A stretch of 64,000 bases of DNA, taken from assembly GCA_037201625.1 (NCBI GenBank), contig JBBCGR010000003.1, forward strand, positions 558,001-622,000. Reading direction: 5' to 3'. Source of the DNA: JAMXLO01 sp037201625 (GTDB lineage: Bacteria > Pseudomonadota > Alphaproteobacteria > Acetobacterales > Acetobacteraceae). This document shows, in pieces, positions 25,533 to 33,816 of this stretch. The notes beneath the pieces were generated by a model. The model saw nothing but the letters and a program-made list of their open reading frames with translations, was not told the origin of the DNA and did no database searches. The position numbers and the translations under genes were made by a program. How positions within the stretch are numbered: position 1 is the first letter of the stretch; every line of letters begins with the position of its first letter.

Positions 25533-26444
25533 GGCGCGGAACGTCCGGGGAATGCCGGCCTTCGGCATCTGGCCATGCATCGGCTCGGCCGGCAGCCCTT
25601 CGTGCAGGACACGGCGCGAGTCCAGCAGCTTCGGCAGGTCGATGCCGGTGGTGAAGCCCATGCTCTCCAGCATGAACACGAGGTCCTCGGTCACCACATT
25701 GCCCGACGCCCCGGGGGCATAGGGACAGCCGCCGAGACCGGCGAGGCATGAATCGAAGGCCCGGATGCCTTCCTCCAGGCCGGCCAGCGCATTGGCGATG
25801 CCGAGGCCGCAGGTGTCGTGCAGGTGCAGGCCGTACAGCGTATCGCCGATCGCCTCGCGCGTGGCCCGCACCACCTCCTTGATCTGCGCCGGATGGGCAT
25901 AGCCCACGGTATCGGCCAGCATGATCTCGTCCACGCCGGCATCGGTCAGGCCCTTGGCCATGGCGACGGTCTTGGCGGTGGGCACCACACCGTCGATCGA
26001 GCAGCCGAACGCGGTAGAGACGCCGGCGACCAGCGGCACCCGGCGCGGCTGCGCCTTCAGCCAGGCCATGATCTCGCGCATCATCTCGATCGACTGGGCC
26101 GGCATGCGGTTCAGGTTGGCCATGCTGTGGCCCTCGCTGACCGAGATCGGGATGCTGATCTTGTGCACGCCCGCATGGTAGGCGTTCTGCACGCCGCGCA
26201 GGTTGGGCGCCAGCGCCTGCACCGTCAGGCCGGGGATCTTCAGGCACTGCTCGACGACCTCGGGGGTGTCGGAGAGCTGCGGAATAACGCGCGGCGGAAC
26301 GAAGCTGCCGACCTCGATCTCCTTCACGCCGGCGGCGGCGATCGACTGGATCCAGCGGACCTTCGCCTCCGTCGTCATGCGTGTCTTGGCGATCTGCAGC
26401 CCGTCGCGGGGGCCAACTTCGCAGATGGAGACGAATTCGCTCAT
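25524..26444 (-). CDS. Hydroxymethylglutaryl-CoA lyase-like protein
   Basis: 306 residues from ATG 26444. HMGL/DRE-TIM barrel motifs: EVGPRDGLQ near the N-terminus (the R-D catalytic pair), EVGSFVPPRVIPQL, LADTVGYAHP, LHLHDTCGLGIAN (metal-binding His pair) and the HMG-CoA-lyase signature GLGGCPYAPGASGNVVTED with the catalytic Cys. It cleaves HMG-CoA or a related 3-hydroxy-3-methyl acyl-CoA. The divergent neighbour is an enoyl-CoA hydratase homologue, consistent with acyl-CoA or leucine catabolism. Confidence 0.9.
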   Translation of the reverse strand: MSEFVSICEVGPRDGLQIAKTRMTTEAKVRWIQSIAAAGVKEIEVGSFVPPRVIPQLSDTPEVVEQCLKIPGLTVQALAPNLRGVQNAYHAGVHKISIPISVSEGHSMANLNRMPAQSIEMMREIMAWLKAQPRRVPLVAGVSTAFGCSIDGVVPTAKTVAMAKGLTDAGVDEIMLADTVGYAHPAQIKEVVRATREAIGDTLYGLHLHDTCGLGIANALAGLEEGIRAFDSCLAGLGGCPYAPGASGNVVTEDLVFMLESMGFTTGIDLPKLLDSRRVLHEGLPAEPMHGQMPKAGIPRTFRAAA

Positions 26445-26542
26445 CGCAGCACCGGTTTGCCTGGCAGGGCGGCGACCTTGCGCGATCCGCCGGAAAGATT
26501 CAACACGGGCCATTCGGCTCCCAACAACCCGGAGGAAGCACC

Positions 26543-27277
26543 ATGAACGTCGTCACCACCGAGCAGCGCGGCCCCGTCTCGATCATCCGCATGAACCGTC
26601 CGGAGAAGCTGAACGCGATCTCCAGCGCGGTCGCGGTCGAGTTGCAGCAGGCCTTCGAGGCATTCGACGCCTCCGACCAGCGCGTCGCGATCCTGAGCGC
26701 CGCGGGCGAGCGGGCGTTCACCTCGGGCGCCGATGTCACCGACCTGCCGGAACTGTGGCGCGCCATCCCGACCGTCGGGTTCAAGACTGACAAGCCGATC
26801 ATCGCCGCCACCTCGGGCTGGTGCGTCGGCGGCGGCATCGTCATGGTGATGATGTGCGACCTCATGGTGTCGTCGGAGAGCACCGTGTTCTACTACCCGG
26901 AGGCGAAGCTCGGCGTCACCGGCGGCATGATCAGCTCGCTGGTCTCGCGGATGCCGCACAAGCTGGCGATGGAGGTGATGCTGCTGGGCACCAAGGTCAG
27001 CGCCCAGCGCGCCTACGACGTGGGATTCGTCAACCGCGTGGTGCCGAACGGCCAGCACGAGACCGAGGCGCTCGTGATGGCCAACGAGATGCTGGACTCC
27101 GCGCCGCTGGTGATCGGTGCGCTGAAGCGGCTGGCGAGCGAGGTTCTGCCGGTCGGCCCGGTGGAGCGCATGGTCGAGATCAGCCAGGCCCTGGGACGGG
27201 TGCGGACCAGCGAGGATCTGCAGGAGGGCATCCGTGCCCACCGCGAGCGTCGCAAGCCCAACTTCCGCGGCCGCTGA
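26543..27277 (+). CDS. Enoyl-CoA hydratase/isomerase family protein
   Basis: 244 residues; GGAGGAAGCACC precedes ATG 26543. Crotonase fold: RMNRPEKLNAIS, AFTSGADVTDL (oxyanion-hole region), ATSGWCVGGGIVMVMMCDL and FYYPEAKLGVTGG. The residues equivalent to the hydratase Glu pair are not obviously both present, so it may be an isomerase, hydrolase or dehydratase variant. Divergent from the HMGL-like gene across a 98-bp promoter region. Confidence 0.88.
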   Translation: MNVVTTEQRGPVSIIRMNRPEKLNAISSAVAVELQQAFEAFDASDQRVAILSAAGERAFTSGADVTDLPELWRAIPTVGFKTDKPIIAATSGWCVGGGIVMVMMCDLMVSSESTVFYYPEAKLGVTGGMISSLVSRMPHKLAMEVMLLGTKVSAQRAYDVGFVNRVVPNGQHETEALVMANEMLDSAPLVIGALKRLASEVLPVGPVERMVEISQALGRVRTSEDLQEGIRAHRERRKPNFRGR

Positions 27278-27280
27278 TCC

Positions 27281-27305
27281 GGCCGGATCGGGGGCGATTC
27301 CGGCC
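27281..27305 (+). terminator. Possible terminator after the enoyl-CoA hydratase gene
   Basis: GGCCGGA (27281-27287) can pair with TCCGGCC (27299-27305), an 11-base loop between. It begins four bases after the stop codon of the hydratase gene. There is no T-run. Confidence 0.35.
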
Positions 27306-27359
27306 CCCTCGGCCGCCGCGGGACCTGTCATCCCTGCCGGCGTCCCTATATGAGACGGC

Positions 27360-27389
27360 AAGGCGCCGGGACCCCGCTCCCGGCGCCTT
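27360..27389 (+). promoter_or_regulatory. Strong hairpin just upstream of prfC
   Basis: AAGGCGCCGGG (27360-27370) and CCCGGCGCCTT (27379-27389) form a perfect 11-bp stem with loop ACCCCGCT. The base of the stem lies 14 bases before the prfC ATG at 27404, next to the purine-rich GAGG ribosome binding site. It may terminate upstream transcription or control prfC translation. Confidence 0.5.
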
Positions 27390-27403
27390 CGCATGAGGCC
27401 CCG

Positions 27404-28945
27404 ATGACCGACGCCAAGACCGAGATCGCCCGCCGCCGTACCTTCGCGATCATCTCGCACCCGGATGCGGGCAAGACCACGCTCACCGAGCACCTGCTGC
27501 GTGCCGGCGGCGCCATCCAGCTTGCGGGCAACGTGCGCGCCAAGGGCGAGCGCCGGCGCACCCGCTCCGACTGGATGGGGATCGAGCGCGAACGCGGAAT
27601 TTCCGTGGTGACCTCGGTGATGACCTTCGAGCACGCCGGCTGCGTGTTCAACCTGCTCGACACGCCCGGCCACGAGGATTTCTCGGAGGACACCTACCGC
27701 ACGCTCACCGCCGTCGATTCCGCGGTGATGGTGATCGACGCGGCCAAGGGCATCGAGGCGCGGACGCGCAAGCTGTTCGAGATCTGCCGCCTGCGCGACA
27801 TCCCCATCGTGACGTTCATCAACAAGATGGACCGCGAGGCGCGCGATCCGATCGAATTGCTGGACGAGATCGCCTCGACGCTGGCGCTGGACACCGCGCC
27901 GGTCACCTGGCCGGTGGGCCGCGCGGCGGAGTTTGCCGGGACCTACGACCTGCGAGACCGCGGACTGCATCTCACGGCGGACCTGCCGCAGTCCGACCAT
28001 CGGCTGATGGCGCTCGGCGACGAGGTCGACCTGATCCGCGCCGCCCTGCCAGAGTTCGACCGCGAGGCGTTCAATGCGGGTCACCTGACGCCGGTGTATT
28101 TCGGCAGCGCGATCAAGGGGATCGGGGTCGGCGACCTGCTCGACGGGCTGGCGGAGTACGGCCCGCCGCCGCGGGCGCAGCGGGCCGACACGCGCATCGT
28201 CGATGCGGCCGAGCCCGGCCTGACCGCGCTGGTATTCAAGATCCAGGCGAACATGGATCCCAACCATCGCGACCGGATCGCCTTCGCGCGGGTCTGCTCG
28301 GGCCGGTTGGTGCGTGGGATGCGCCTCAAGCAGGTGCGCACCGGCAAGCTGATCCCACTGCACGCGCCGCAGTTCTTCTTCGCCCGCGAGCGTGAGATCG
28401 CCGATGAGGCGTTCGCCGGCGACGTGGTCGGCATCCCCAACCACGGCACGCTGCGGATCGGCGATACGCTGACCGAGGGCGAGGACCTCAACTTCATCGG
28501 CGTGCCGTATTTTGCGCCGGAAATCCTGCGCCGCGTCCGGCTGGACGATGCGATGAAGGCGAAGAAGCTGCGCCAGGCGCTGGGCGAACTGGCGGAGGAG
28601 GGGGTGGTGCAACTGTTCCGCCCGCAGGACGGCTCCGCGCCGCTGGTCGGCGTGGTCGGTACCCTGCAGCTCGATGTGCTGGCGGCACGGCTGGGCGCCG
28701 AATACGGCGTGGCGATCGGCTTCGAGCAGACACCCTATGCGCTGGCCCGCTGGGTCACCGCGCCGGATCGTGTGGCATTGCAGCGTTTCATCGCCGACAA
28801 CCGCAGCGCGATGGCCGACGATGTGGATGGCGATCCGGTGTTCCTGGCGACATCGGCATTCATGATGCGGCGCGCGACCGAACTGGCGCCCGGCCTCGTG
28901 TTCCGCGACATCAAGGATGTGCGAGCCGAACGGCTGGCGGCCTGA
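27404..28945 (+). CDS. prfC: Peptide chain release factor 3 (RF3)
   Basis: 513 residues. Translational GTPase motifs: G1 SHPDAGKT (18-25), G2 region ERERGISVVTSVM, G3 DTPGHEDF, G4 NKMDRE; then domains II and III with VYFGSAIKGIGVGDLLD, VFKIQANMDPNHRDRI and PYFAPEILRRV. RF3 recycles RF1/RF2 after peptide release. ATG 27404 starts MTDAKTEIARRRTFAI, matching family N-termini. Full length. A strong hairpin lies just upstream and another overlaps the stop codon. Confidence 0.95.
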   Translation: MTDAKTEIARRRTFAIISHPDAGKTTLTEHLLRAGGAIQLAGNVRAKGERRRTRSDWMGIERERGISVVTSVMTFEHAGCVFNLLDTPGHEDFSEDTYRTLTAVDSAVMVIDAAKGIEARTRKLFEICRLRDIPIVTFINKMDREARDPIELLDEIASTLALDTAPVTWPVGRAAEFAGTYDLRDRGLHLTADLPQSDHRLMALGDEVDLIRAALPEFDREAFNAGHLTPVYFGSAIKGIGVGDLLDGLAEYGPPPRAQRADTRIVDAAEPGLTALVFKIQANMDPNHRDRIAFARVCSGRLVRGMRLKQVRTGKLIPLHAPQFFFAREREIADEAFAGDVVGIPNHGTLRIGDTLTEGEDLNFIGVPYFAPEILRRVRLDDAMKAKKLRQALGELAEEGVVQLFRPQDGSAPLVGVVGTLQLDVLAARLGAEYGVAIGFEQTPYALARWVTAPDRVALQRFIADNRSAMADDVDGDPVFLATSAFMMRRATELAPGLVFRDIKDVRAERLAA

Positions 28946-28960
28946 GCGTCAGGCCGCCAG
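28934..28960. terminator. Terminator-like hairpin overlapping the prfC stop codon
   Basis: CTGGCGGCCTGA (28934-28945) pairs perfectly with TCAGGCCGCCAG (28949-28960); the loop is GCG. The left arm contains the prfC stop TGA. It sits between the convergent prfC and DUF3309 genes and could stop transcription from both sides. No T-tract follows on either strand. Confidence 0.6.
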
Positions 28961-28966
28961 CCTGGC

Positions 28967-29119
28967 TTATATTCGTCCCATCAGCAGCAGGACGACCACG
29001 ATCAGCACGACAAGTCCGAGCCCGCTGCTCGGGTAGTAGCCCCACCCGGCGCTGTACGGCCAGGTGGGAAGCGCGCCGAGCAGCAGGATGATCAGGATGA
29101 TCAGAAGCAGCGTGGACAC
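28967..29119 (-). CDS. DUF3309 family small membrane protein
   Basis: 50 residues from GTG 29119. It begins VSTLLLIILIILLLGALPTW, contains WGYYPSSGLGLVV, and ends LLLMGRI: two hydrophobic segments flanking a Tyr/Ser-rich turn, the pattern of DUF3309. The function is unknown; homologues are often encoded near stress genes. It starts six bases after the csbD-like gene and so probably shares its transcript. A gene this small is easily missed. Confidence 0.8.
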   Translation of the reverse strand: MSTLLLIILIILLLGALPTWPYSAGWGYYPSSGLGLVVLIVVVLLLMGRI

Positions 29120-29125
29120 GGTGGG

Positions 29126-29314
29126 CTACTCCTTGCCGGCAACCTTCTCGCGCACCGCGTCCTTGATGCCGCCCACCGCGTTCTGCACCCGGCCCTCGGC
29201 CTTGTCCGCCTTTCCTTCGGCCTCGGTCTTCGCGTCGCCGGTCACCTTGCCCCAGGTTTCCTTGATCGCGCCCTTGGCCTGCTTGGCCGCGCCTTCAATG
29301 CGATCCTTGTCCAT
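29126..29314 (-). CDS. CsbD family stress-response protein
   Basis: 62 residues starting MDKDRIEGAAKQAKGAIKE, followed by WGKVTGDAKTEAEGKADKAEG and a Lys/Glu-rich tail, shown here as TGDAKTEAEGKADKAEG: the CsbD signature. Highly charged and hydrophilic. CsbD-like proteins are induced by general stress, but their mechanism is unknown. AAGGAG sits before the ATG. It is flanked by entericidin upstream and DUF3309 downstream. Confidence 0.92.
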   Translation of the reverse strand: MDKDRIEGAAKQAKGAIKETWGKVTGDAKTEAEGKADKAEGRVQNAVGGIKDAVREKVAGKE

Positions 29315-29351
29315 CGTCGATACTCCTTGCGAAATGTTGCTGGTGATGCGG

Positions 29352-29513
29352 TTACGGACGGTAGTTCGTGTTGCGCTCCGCCGAACCCTGCAGGCCTTGG
29401 CCGGCCGCCTGGAGATCCTGGCCCGCACCGCGGGTGGTGTAGCAGGCGGTGAGCAGTGGCGCGGTTGCGGCGAGCGCCAACAGCGTGAGCGCCAGTGCAA
29501 GCTTCCTATGCAT
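29352..29513 (-). CDS. Entericidin A/B family lipoprotein
   Basis: 53 residues. MHRKLALALTLLALAATAPL leads into the lipobox LLTAC (Cys24), followed by a short hydrophilic tail with GAGQDLQAAGQGLQGSA, the entericidin motif. Entericidins are small cell-envelope lipoproteins linked to stress and programmed lysis in E. coli; here only one member is present, so a toxin-antidote pair is not visible. GAAAGGACG precedes the ATG. First gene of the ecn-csbD-DUF3309 cassette. Confidence 0.88.
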   Translation of the reverse strand: MHRKLALALTLLALAATAPLLTACYTTRGAGQDLQAAGQGLQGSAERNTNYRP

Positions 29514-29797
29514 GCAGTGCGTCCTTTCTTCGTGCGAGGCGTGAAACGGCTGCGGAGCCGTTCGGATGCAAACAGCCCCTATCAACCGTCGGTGAATACC
29601 TGACGGTAATATTCCTCCCGGGTACCGTTATTCTTGCGCCGTATCGACCGGCGTCACAATTTCAGGGAGCCTGCGCTGCCCACTCATAGGGGATCGGAAT
29701 TACTTCATTTCGTATGAAAACTGTTGGCACACTCGGCATTGTTCACTACCATTTGACTTATCTGGCCAACACGTATGACGGCCGGTGCGGGGGATTC

Positions 29798-30049
29798 ATG
29801 GCCAGCTATCGCTGCTACATCCTGGATACGGAAGACCACATCGTGCAGGCCCACGACCTGGAATGCGACAGCGATGCGCATGCCGAGGTCGCCGCGGAAC
29901 GCTTGCTGGTGCGCGACCAATATCATCGGTTCGTCGAGGTGTGGAAATCGACACGCCGCGTGGTCAAGCTGGAGCGCGACCCGGCGCTGCGTCCCGTGAT
30001 GGCGCGGCGGGTGCTGCGACCGGCGCGACCGCTGGGCTCGGTCATCTGA
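29798..30049 (+). CDS. Small conserved hypothetical protein
   Basis: 83 residues from ATG 29798 (MASYRCYILDTEDHIVQAHD). The N-terminal half has alternating beta-like and acidic segments (LECDSDAHAEVAAERLL); the C-terminal half is strongly basic with Arg-Arg pairs. It resembles short proteins of the DUF6894-like type seen in Rhizobiales and Acetobacteraceae, with no known function. The 200 bp upstream are noticeably AT-richer than the rest of the window. It is followed by the second ABC operon but separated by a candidate promoter. Confidence 0.6.
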   Translation: MASYRCYILDTEDHIVQAHDLECDSDAHAEVAAERLLVRDQYHRFVEVWKSTRRVVKLERDPALRPVMARRVLRPARPLGSVI

Positions 30050-30071
30050 CTGCGCCCCGGTTTCGTCGCCG

Positions 30072-30100
30072 TTGACTTGGACTGCCGGCGCCGATACCAA
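30072..30100 (+). promoter_or_regulatory. Candidate sigma-70-type promoter of the second ABC operon
   Basis: TTGACT (30072-30077) is a good -35 box; 17 bases later TACCAA (30095-30100) is a weak -10 box. It lies ~70 bp upstream of the first ATPase gene. Support is sequence resemblance only. Confidence 0.3.
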
Positions 30101-30168
30101 GCTCCCTGCGACCAAGAATAGAACATCAACAAAAGGCCAGTCACAGGGGCTGCGTCGGGGGAGGGGTA

Positions 30169-31164
30169 TTGCCGCCACTCCTGGAAGTTAAGAATCTGCA
30201 CACCGAGTTTCGCACTGGTGCGGGACTCGTGCGCGCGGTCGACGGAATCTCCTACGCCGTCGATCCGGGGGAGACCGTCGCCATCGTCGGTGAAAGCGGC
30301 TCCGGCAAGTCCGTGAGCGCGCTTTCGGTGCTGCGTCTCATTCCCGATCCACCAGGCCGCGTCACGCAAGGCGAAATCCGCTTCGGCGGCCGCGATATCA
30401 TGCGCCTCTCGGACGCCGAGATGCGCGAGGTGCGTGGCGGCGAGATCGGCATGGTGTTCCAGGAGCCCATGACCTCGCTCAACCCGGTCCTCACGATCGG
30501 CCGGCAGATCACCGAGACGCTGGAACAGCACCGCGGCCTCGACCGCGCGGCGGCGCACCGGCGTGCGGTCGAGTTGCTGGGTCTCGTCGGGATCTCCGAC
30601 GCCGAGAGACGGCTGCGCCAATATCCGCATCAGCTTTCGGGCGGCATGCGCCAGCGGGTCATGATCGCCATCGCGCTGTCCTGCGATCCCAAGCTGATCA
30701 TCGCCGATGAACCGACCACCGCGCTCGATGTGACAATCCAGGCACAGATCCTGGAATTGATGAAGGACCTGACTCGACGGCTGAACGTCGCTTTGATCAT
30801 CATCACGCATAACCTGGGCGTGGTCGCGCGCTACGCCAATCGGGTGAACGTGATGTATGCCGGGCGCCTGGTGGAAAGCGGGCCGGCGGCGGAAGTCTAC
30901 CACAATCCGCTGCATCCCTACACGATGGCGCTGCTGCGCTCCGTTCCGCGCCTGGACCGTCCCCGCCAGGAGCGGCTGGACCCCGTGGAGGGCCAGCCGC
31001 CCGACCTGACGCGGCTCGACGCGGGCTGCGCCTTCCGTCCCCGCTGCCGCTTCGCCGTCGAGGCGTGCGCCATCGCGCGGCCGCCGCTGGAAGGTCCAGC
31101 CGGGCATCTGGCGGCCTGCTTCCGCAGCCGCGAGATCGGCCGCGTGGCGGGAGAAGCGGCATGA
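30169..31164 (+). CDS. Dipeptide-type ABC transporter ATP-binding protein (DppD type)
   Basis: 331 residues from TTG 30169, preceded by GGGGAGGGGTA; no ATG fits the conserved LLEVKNLHTEF start. Walker A GESGSGKS at 41-48, VFQEPMTSLNPV, signature LSGGMRQRVMIAIAL, Walker B LIIADEPTTALD, H-loop ITHNLGVV; C-terminal HPYTMALLRSVPR and CAFRPRCRFAVEAC. First gene of a six-gene transporter operon; it overlaps the next gene by four bases (ATGA). Confidence 0.93.
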   Translation: MPPLLEVKNLHTEFRTGAGLVRAVDGISYAVDPGETVAIVGESGSGKSVSALSVLRLIPDPPGRVTQGEIRFGGRDIMRLSDAEMREVRGGEIGMVFQEPMTSLNPVLTIGRQITETLEQHRGLDRAAAHRRAVELLGLVGISDAERRLRQYPHQLSGGMRQRVMIAIALSCDPKLIIADEPTTALDVTIQAQILELMKDLTRRLNVALIIITHNLGVVARYANRVNVMYAGRLVESGPAAEVYHNPLHPYTMALLRSVPRLDRPRQERLDPVEGQPPDLTRLDAGCAFRPRCRFAVEACAIARPPLEGPAGHLAACFRSREIGRVAGEAA

Positions 31165-32147
31165 ACGCGATCGGCCGGCCGCTCCTGGAAGTGAAGGGGC
31201 TGCGCATGCACTTCCCCATCACCGAGGGGATCGTGGCGCGACGGCTGGTCGGCGAGGTGAAGGCGGTGGACGGCATCGACTTCACCGTGCGCCGCGGCGA
31301 AACGCTCGGCCTGGTGGGGGAGAGCGGCTGCGGCAAGACCACGACGGGCCGCTGCATCCTGCGGCTGGAGAAGCCGACCTCGGGCGAGATCCTGTACGAC
31401 GGCGTCGACATCGCGCAGATGGAGCGCAAGGAGCTGCTGGCGCTGCGGCGGCGCATCCAGGTGATCTTCCAGGACCCGTACAGTTCGCTGAACCCGCGCA
31501 TGAAGGTGGGCGACATCATCGGCGAGCCGATCAAGGTGCACGGCATCCAGCCCGATGCGACGAAGCGCACCGCGCGGGTGCATGAACTGCTGTCGGTGTG
31601 TGGCCTGGGCCCGCGCTTCGCCGACCGCTATCCGCACGAGATGTCGGGCGGCCAGCGCCAGCGCGTCGGCATCGCGCGCGCGCTCGCGCTGAACCCGGAA
31701 TTCATCGTCTGCGATGAGGCAGTGTCGGCGCTGGACGTTTCGATCCAGGCGCAGGTGGTGAACCTGCTCGAGGATCTGCGCGAGCAGTTCGGCCTGACCT
31801 ACCTGTTCATCGCGCACGACCTGTCGGTGGTGCGGCATCTCTGCCAGCGCGTCGCGGTGATGTATCTTGGCCGCATCGTCGAACTTGCCGACAGCGACGA
31901 GCTGTTCAGCAATCCGCTGCATCCCTATACCCAGGCGCTGCTGGCGGCGGTGCCGGTGCCCGACCCGTCGGTGGAGGCGCATCGCACGTTCCGTCCGGTG
32001 CAGGGCGAGGTGCCGAGCCCGATCAATCCGCCCGCGGGCTGCGTGTTCCATCCGCGCTGTCCGATCGCGGTGGAAAGCTGCAGGCGCGACCGTCCGGCGC
32101 TGCGCGAGGTGCGGCCCGGCCATTTCGTTGCATGCAGCGAAGCATGA
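31161..32147 (+). CDS. Dipeptide-type ABC transporter ATP-binding protein (DppF type)
   Basis: 328 residues. Walker A GESGCGKT at 53-60, VIFQDPYSSLNPR, signature MSGGQRQRVGIARAL, Walker B FIVCDEAVSALD (Glu-Ala instead of the common Glu-Pro, still with the catalytic Glu), H-loop IAHDLSVV, and the C-terminal HPYTQALLAAVP with CVFHPRCPIAVESC. It works as a heterodimer with the preceding ATPase. ATG overlaps the upstream stop. Confidence 0.93.
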   Translation: MNAIGRPLLEVKGLRMHFPITEGIVARRLVGEVKAVDGIDFTVRRGETLGLVGESGCGKTTTGRCILRLEKPTSGEILYDGVDIAQMERKELLALRRRIQVIFQDPYSSLNPRMKVGDIIGEPIKVHGIQPDATKRTARVHELLSVCGLGPRFADRYPHEMSGGQRQRVGIARALALNPEFIVCDEAVSALDVSIQAQVVNLLEDLREQFGLTYLFIAHDLSVVRHLCQRVAVMYLGRIVELADSDELFSNPLHPYTQALLAAVPVPDPSVEAHRTFRPVQGEVPSPINPPAGCVFHPRCPIAVESCRRDRPALREVRPGHFVACSEA

Positions 32148-32185
32148 CCACAAGAAGCAACAAGACGACAACAGGGAAACGAACC

Positions 32186-33781
32186 ATGCGATCCGCGCTG
32201 ATGGCGCTTGCCGTGTCCGCCGCGCTCGCCGCGCCGGCCGCCGCCGCCGATGAGACACCGAAGCGTGGCGGCACGCTCACCTACATGATCCCGGCCGATG
32301 CGCCCCCGTCGCTCGACGGCCATCGCGAGACCACGTACGCGACGGTGCACGCCGCGGCGCCGTTCTATAGCGTGCTGATCCGCATCAATCCGATGAACCC
32401 ATCGGCGCCGGATGATTTCGTGTGCGACCTGTGCACCGAGATGCCGAAGCCGACGGATGACGGCAGGACCTGGGTTTTCAAGATCCGCGAAGGGGTGAAG
32501 TGGCATGACGGCACGCCGCTGACGGCGGCCGATGTGGCAGCAAGCTGGCAGGAGATCGTGCATCCGCGCCAGGGCGTCTCCAGCGCGCGCGAGCCGTATT
32601 TCATCATGGTGGACAAGGTCGAATCACCGGACGCCACCACCGTGGTGTTCCGCCTGAAGTTCGCCACCAGCGCGTTCCTGCCCGCGCTCGCCGATCCGTT
32701 CGCCTGGATCTACAAGAAGGAGATCCTCGACCGCGATCCGCACTGGTACGAAAAGAACGTGATGGGCAGCGGGCCTTTCAAGTTCGTGGACTACCAGATC
32801 GGCCAGTCGATCAAGGGCGCGCGCAATCCGGACTACTATCACAAGGGCCAGCCGTATCTCGAGGGTTTCACGGCGATCTTCGCCGACAAGCAGGCGGTGC
32901 GGCTCGATGCGATCCGCGCCGATCGCGCGGCGATGGAGTTCCGCGGCCTGCCGCCCGCAGCGCGCGACCAGTTGGTGAAGGAACTCGGCAACAAGGTCGC
33001 GGTGCAGACCGGAGACTGGAACTGCGTGAACATGATCACGCCGAACCACAAGAAGAAGCCGTTCGACGATGTGCGGGTGCGTCGCGCGCTGACGCTGGCG
33101 ATCGACCAGTGGCGCGGCGCCGATGCGCTGTCGAAGATCGCCAACGTGAAGACGGTGGGCGGCGTGGTGTTTCCTGGCTCGCCGCTGGCCGCGACCAAGG
33201 AGGAATTGCACAAGATCGCCGGCTACTGGCCGGACATCGAGAAGTCGCGTGCCGAGGCGAGGCGGCTGCTGAAGGAGGCGGGGTACGAGAATCTGACGCT
33301 GGAACTGCTGAACCGCAACGTCGACCAGCCGTACAAGTATATCGCCACCTGGGTGATCGACGAGTGGAGCAAGATCGGCGTGAAGGCGACGCAGAAGGTG
33401 CTGCCGACCGGGCCGTTCTTCGACGCGCTGCGCAACAACGCGTTCGACATCACGGTGGATTTCAACTGCCAGGGTCTGGTCAATCCGCTAATGGATGTCG
33501 GCAAGTTCCTGCCATACACCGTCTACACCGAGAATTACGGCAACTACGAGGACCAGAAGGTCATCGACCTGTACCAGGCGATGCTGCACGAGACGGACCC
33601 GGCGAAGCAGCGCGGGCTGATGCGCGAGTACGAGGCCTATGTGCTCGACACACAGGCGCACATGTACGTCATGCCGTGGTGGAGCCGCATCGTGCCGTAC
33701 CGGTCCTACGTGAAGGGCTGGAAGATCAGCCCGAGCCATTACGTCAATCAGGATCTGGCAACGATATGGCTGGATGAATAG
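32186..33781 (+). CDS. Periplasmic peptide-type substrate-binding protein (SBP_bac_5), tandem copy 1
   Basis: 531 residues. Signal peptide MRSALMALAVSAALAAPAAA; mature protein begins ADETPKRGGTLTYMIPADAP. SBP_bac_5 motifs: VFKIREGVKWHDGTPLTAAD, VMGSGPFKFVDYQIG, and DVRVRRALTLAID. About three quarters of positions appear identical to the next gene, so it is a recent tandem duplicate. The start ATG 32186 has GGGAAACG before it. The ligand is unknown. Confidence 0.93.
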   Translation: MRSALMALAVSAALAAPAAAADETPKRGGTLTYMIPADAPPSLDGHRETTYATVHAAAPFYSVLIRINPMNPSAPDDFVCDLCTEMPKPTDDGRTWVFKIREGVKWHDGTPLTAADVAASWQEIVHPRQGVSSAREPYFIMVDKVESPDATTVVFRLKFATSAFLPALADPFAWIYKKEILDRDPHWYEKNVMGSGPFKFVDYQIGQSIKGARNPDYYHKGQPYLEGFTAIFADKQAVRLDAIRADRAAMEFRGLPPAARDQLVKELGNKVAVQTGDWNCVNMITPNHKKKPFDDVRVRRALTLAIDQWRGADALSKIANVKTVGGVVFPGSPLAATKEELHKIAGYWPDIEKSRAEARRLLKEAGYENLTLELLNRNVDQPYKYIATWVIDEWSKIGVKATQKVLPTGPFFDALRNNAFDITVDFNCQGLVNPLMDVGKFLPYTVYTENYGNYEDQKVIDLYQAMLHETDPAKQRGLMREYEAYVLDTQAHMYVMPWWSRIVPYRSYVKGWKISPSHYVNQDLATIWLDE

Positions 33782-33816
33782 TGCCCGCAAAGGGCCAACG
33801 GGGAGAACGACAAGAC

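Noticed and set aside
26441..28612. A 723-codon minus-strand open frame across the hydratase and prfC genes.
   Set aside because: It is antisense to two well-recognised genes and shows no motif.
29690..29800. AT-richer stretch as a mobile-element border.
   Set aside because: No inverted repeats, transposase or target duplication is visible; it is more likely a promoter region.
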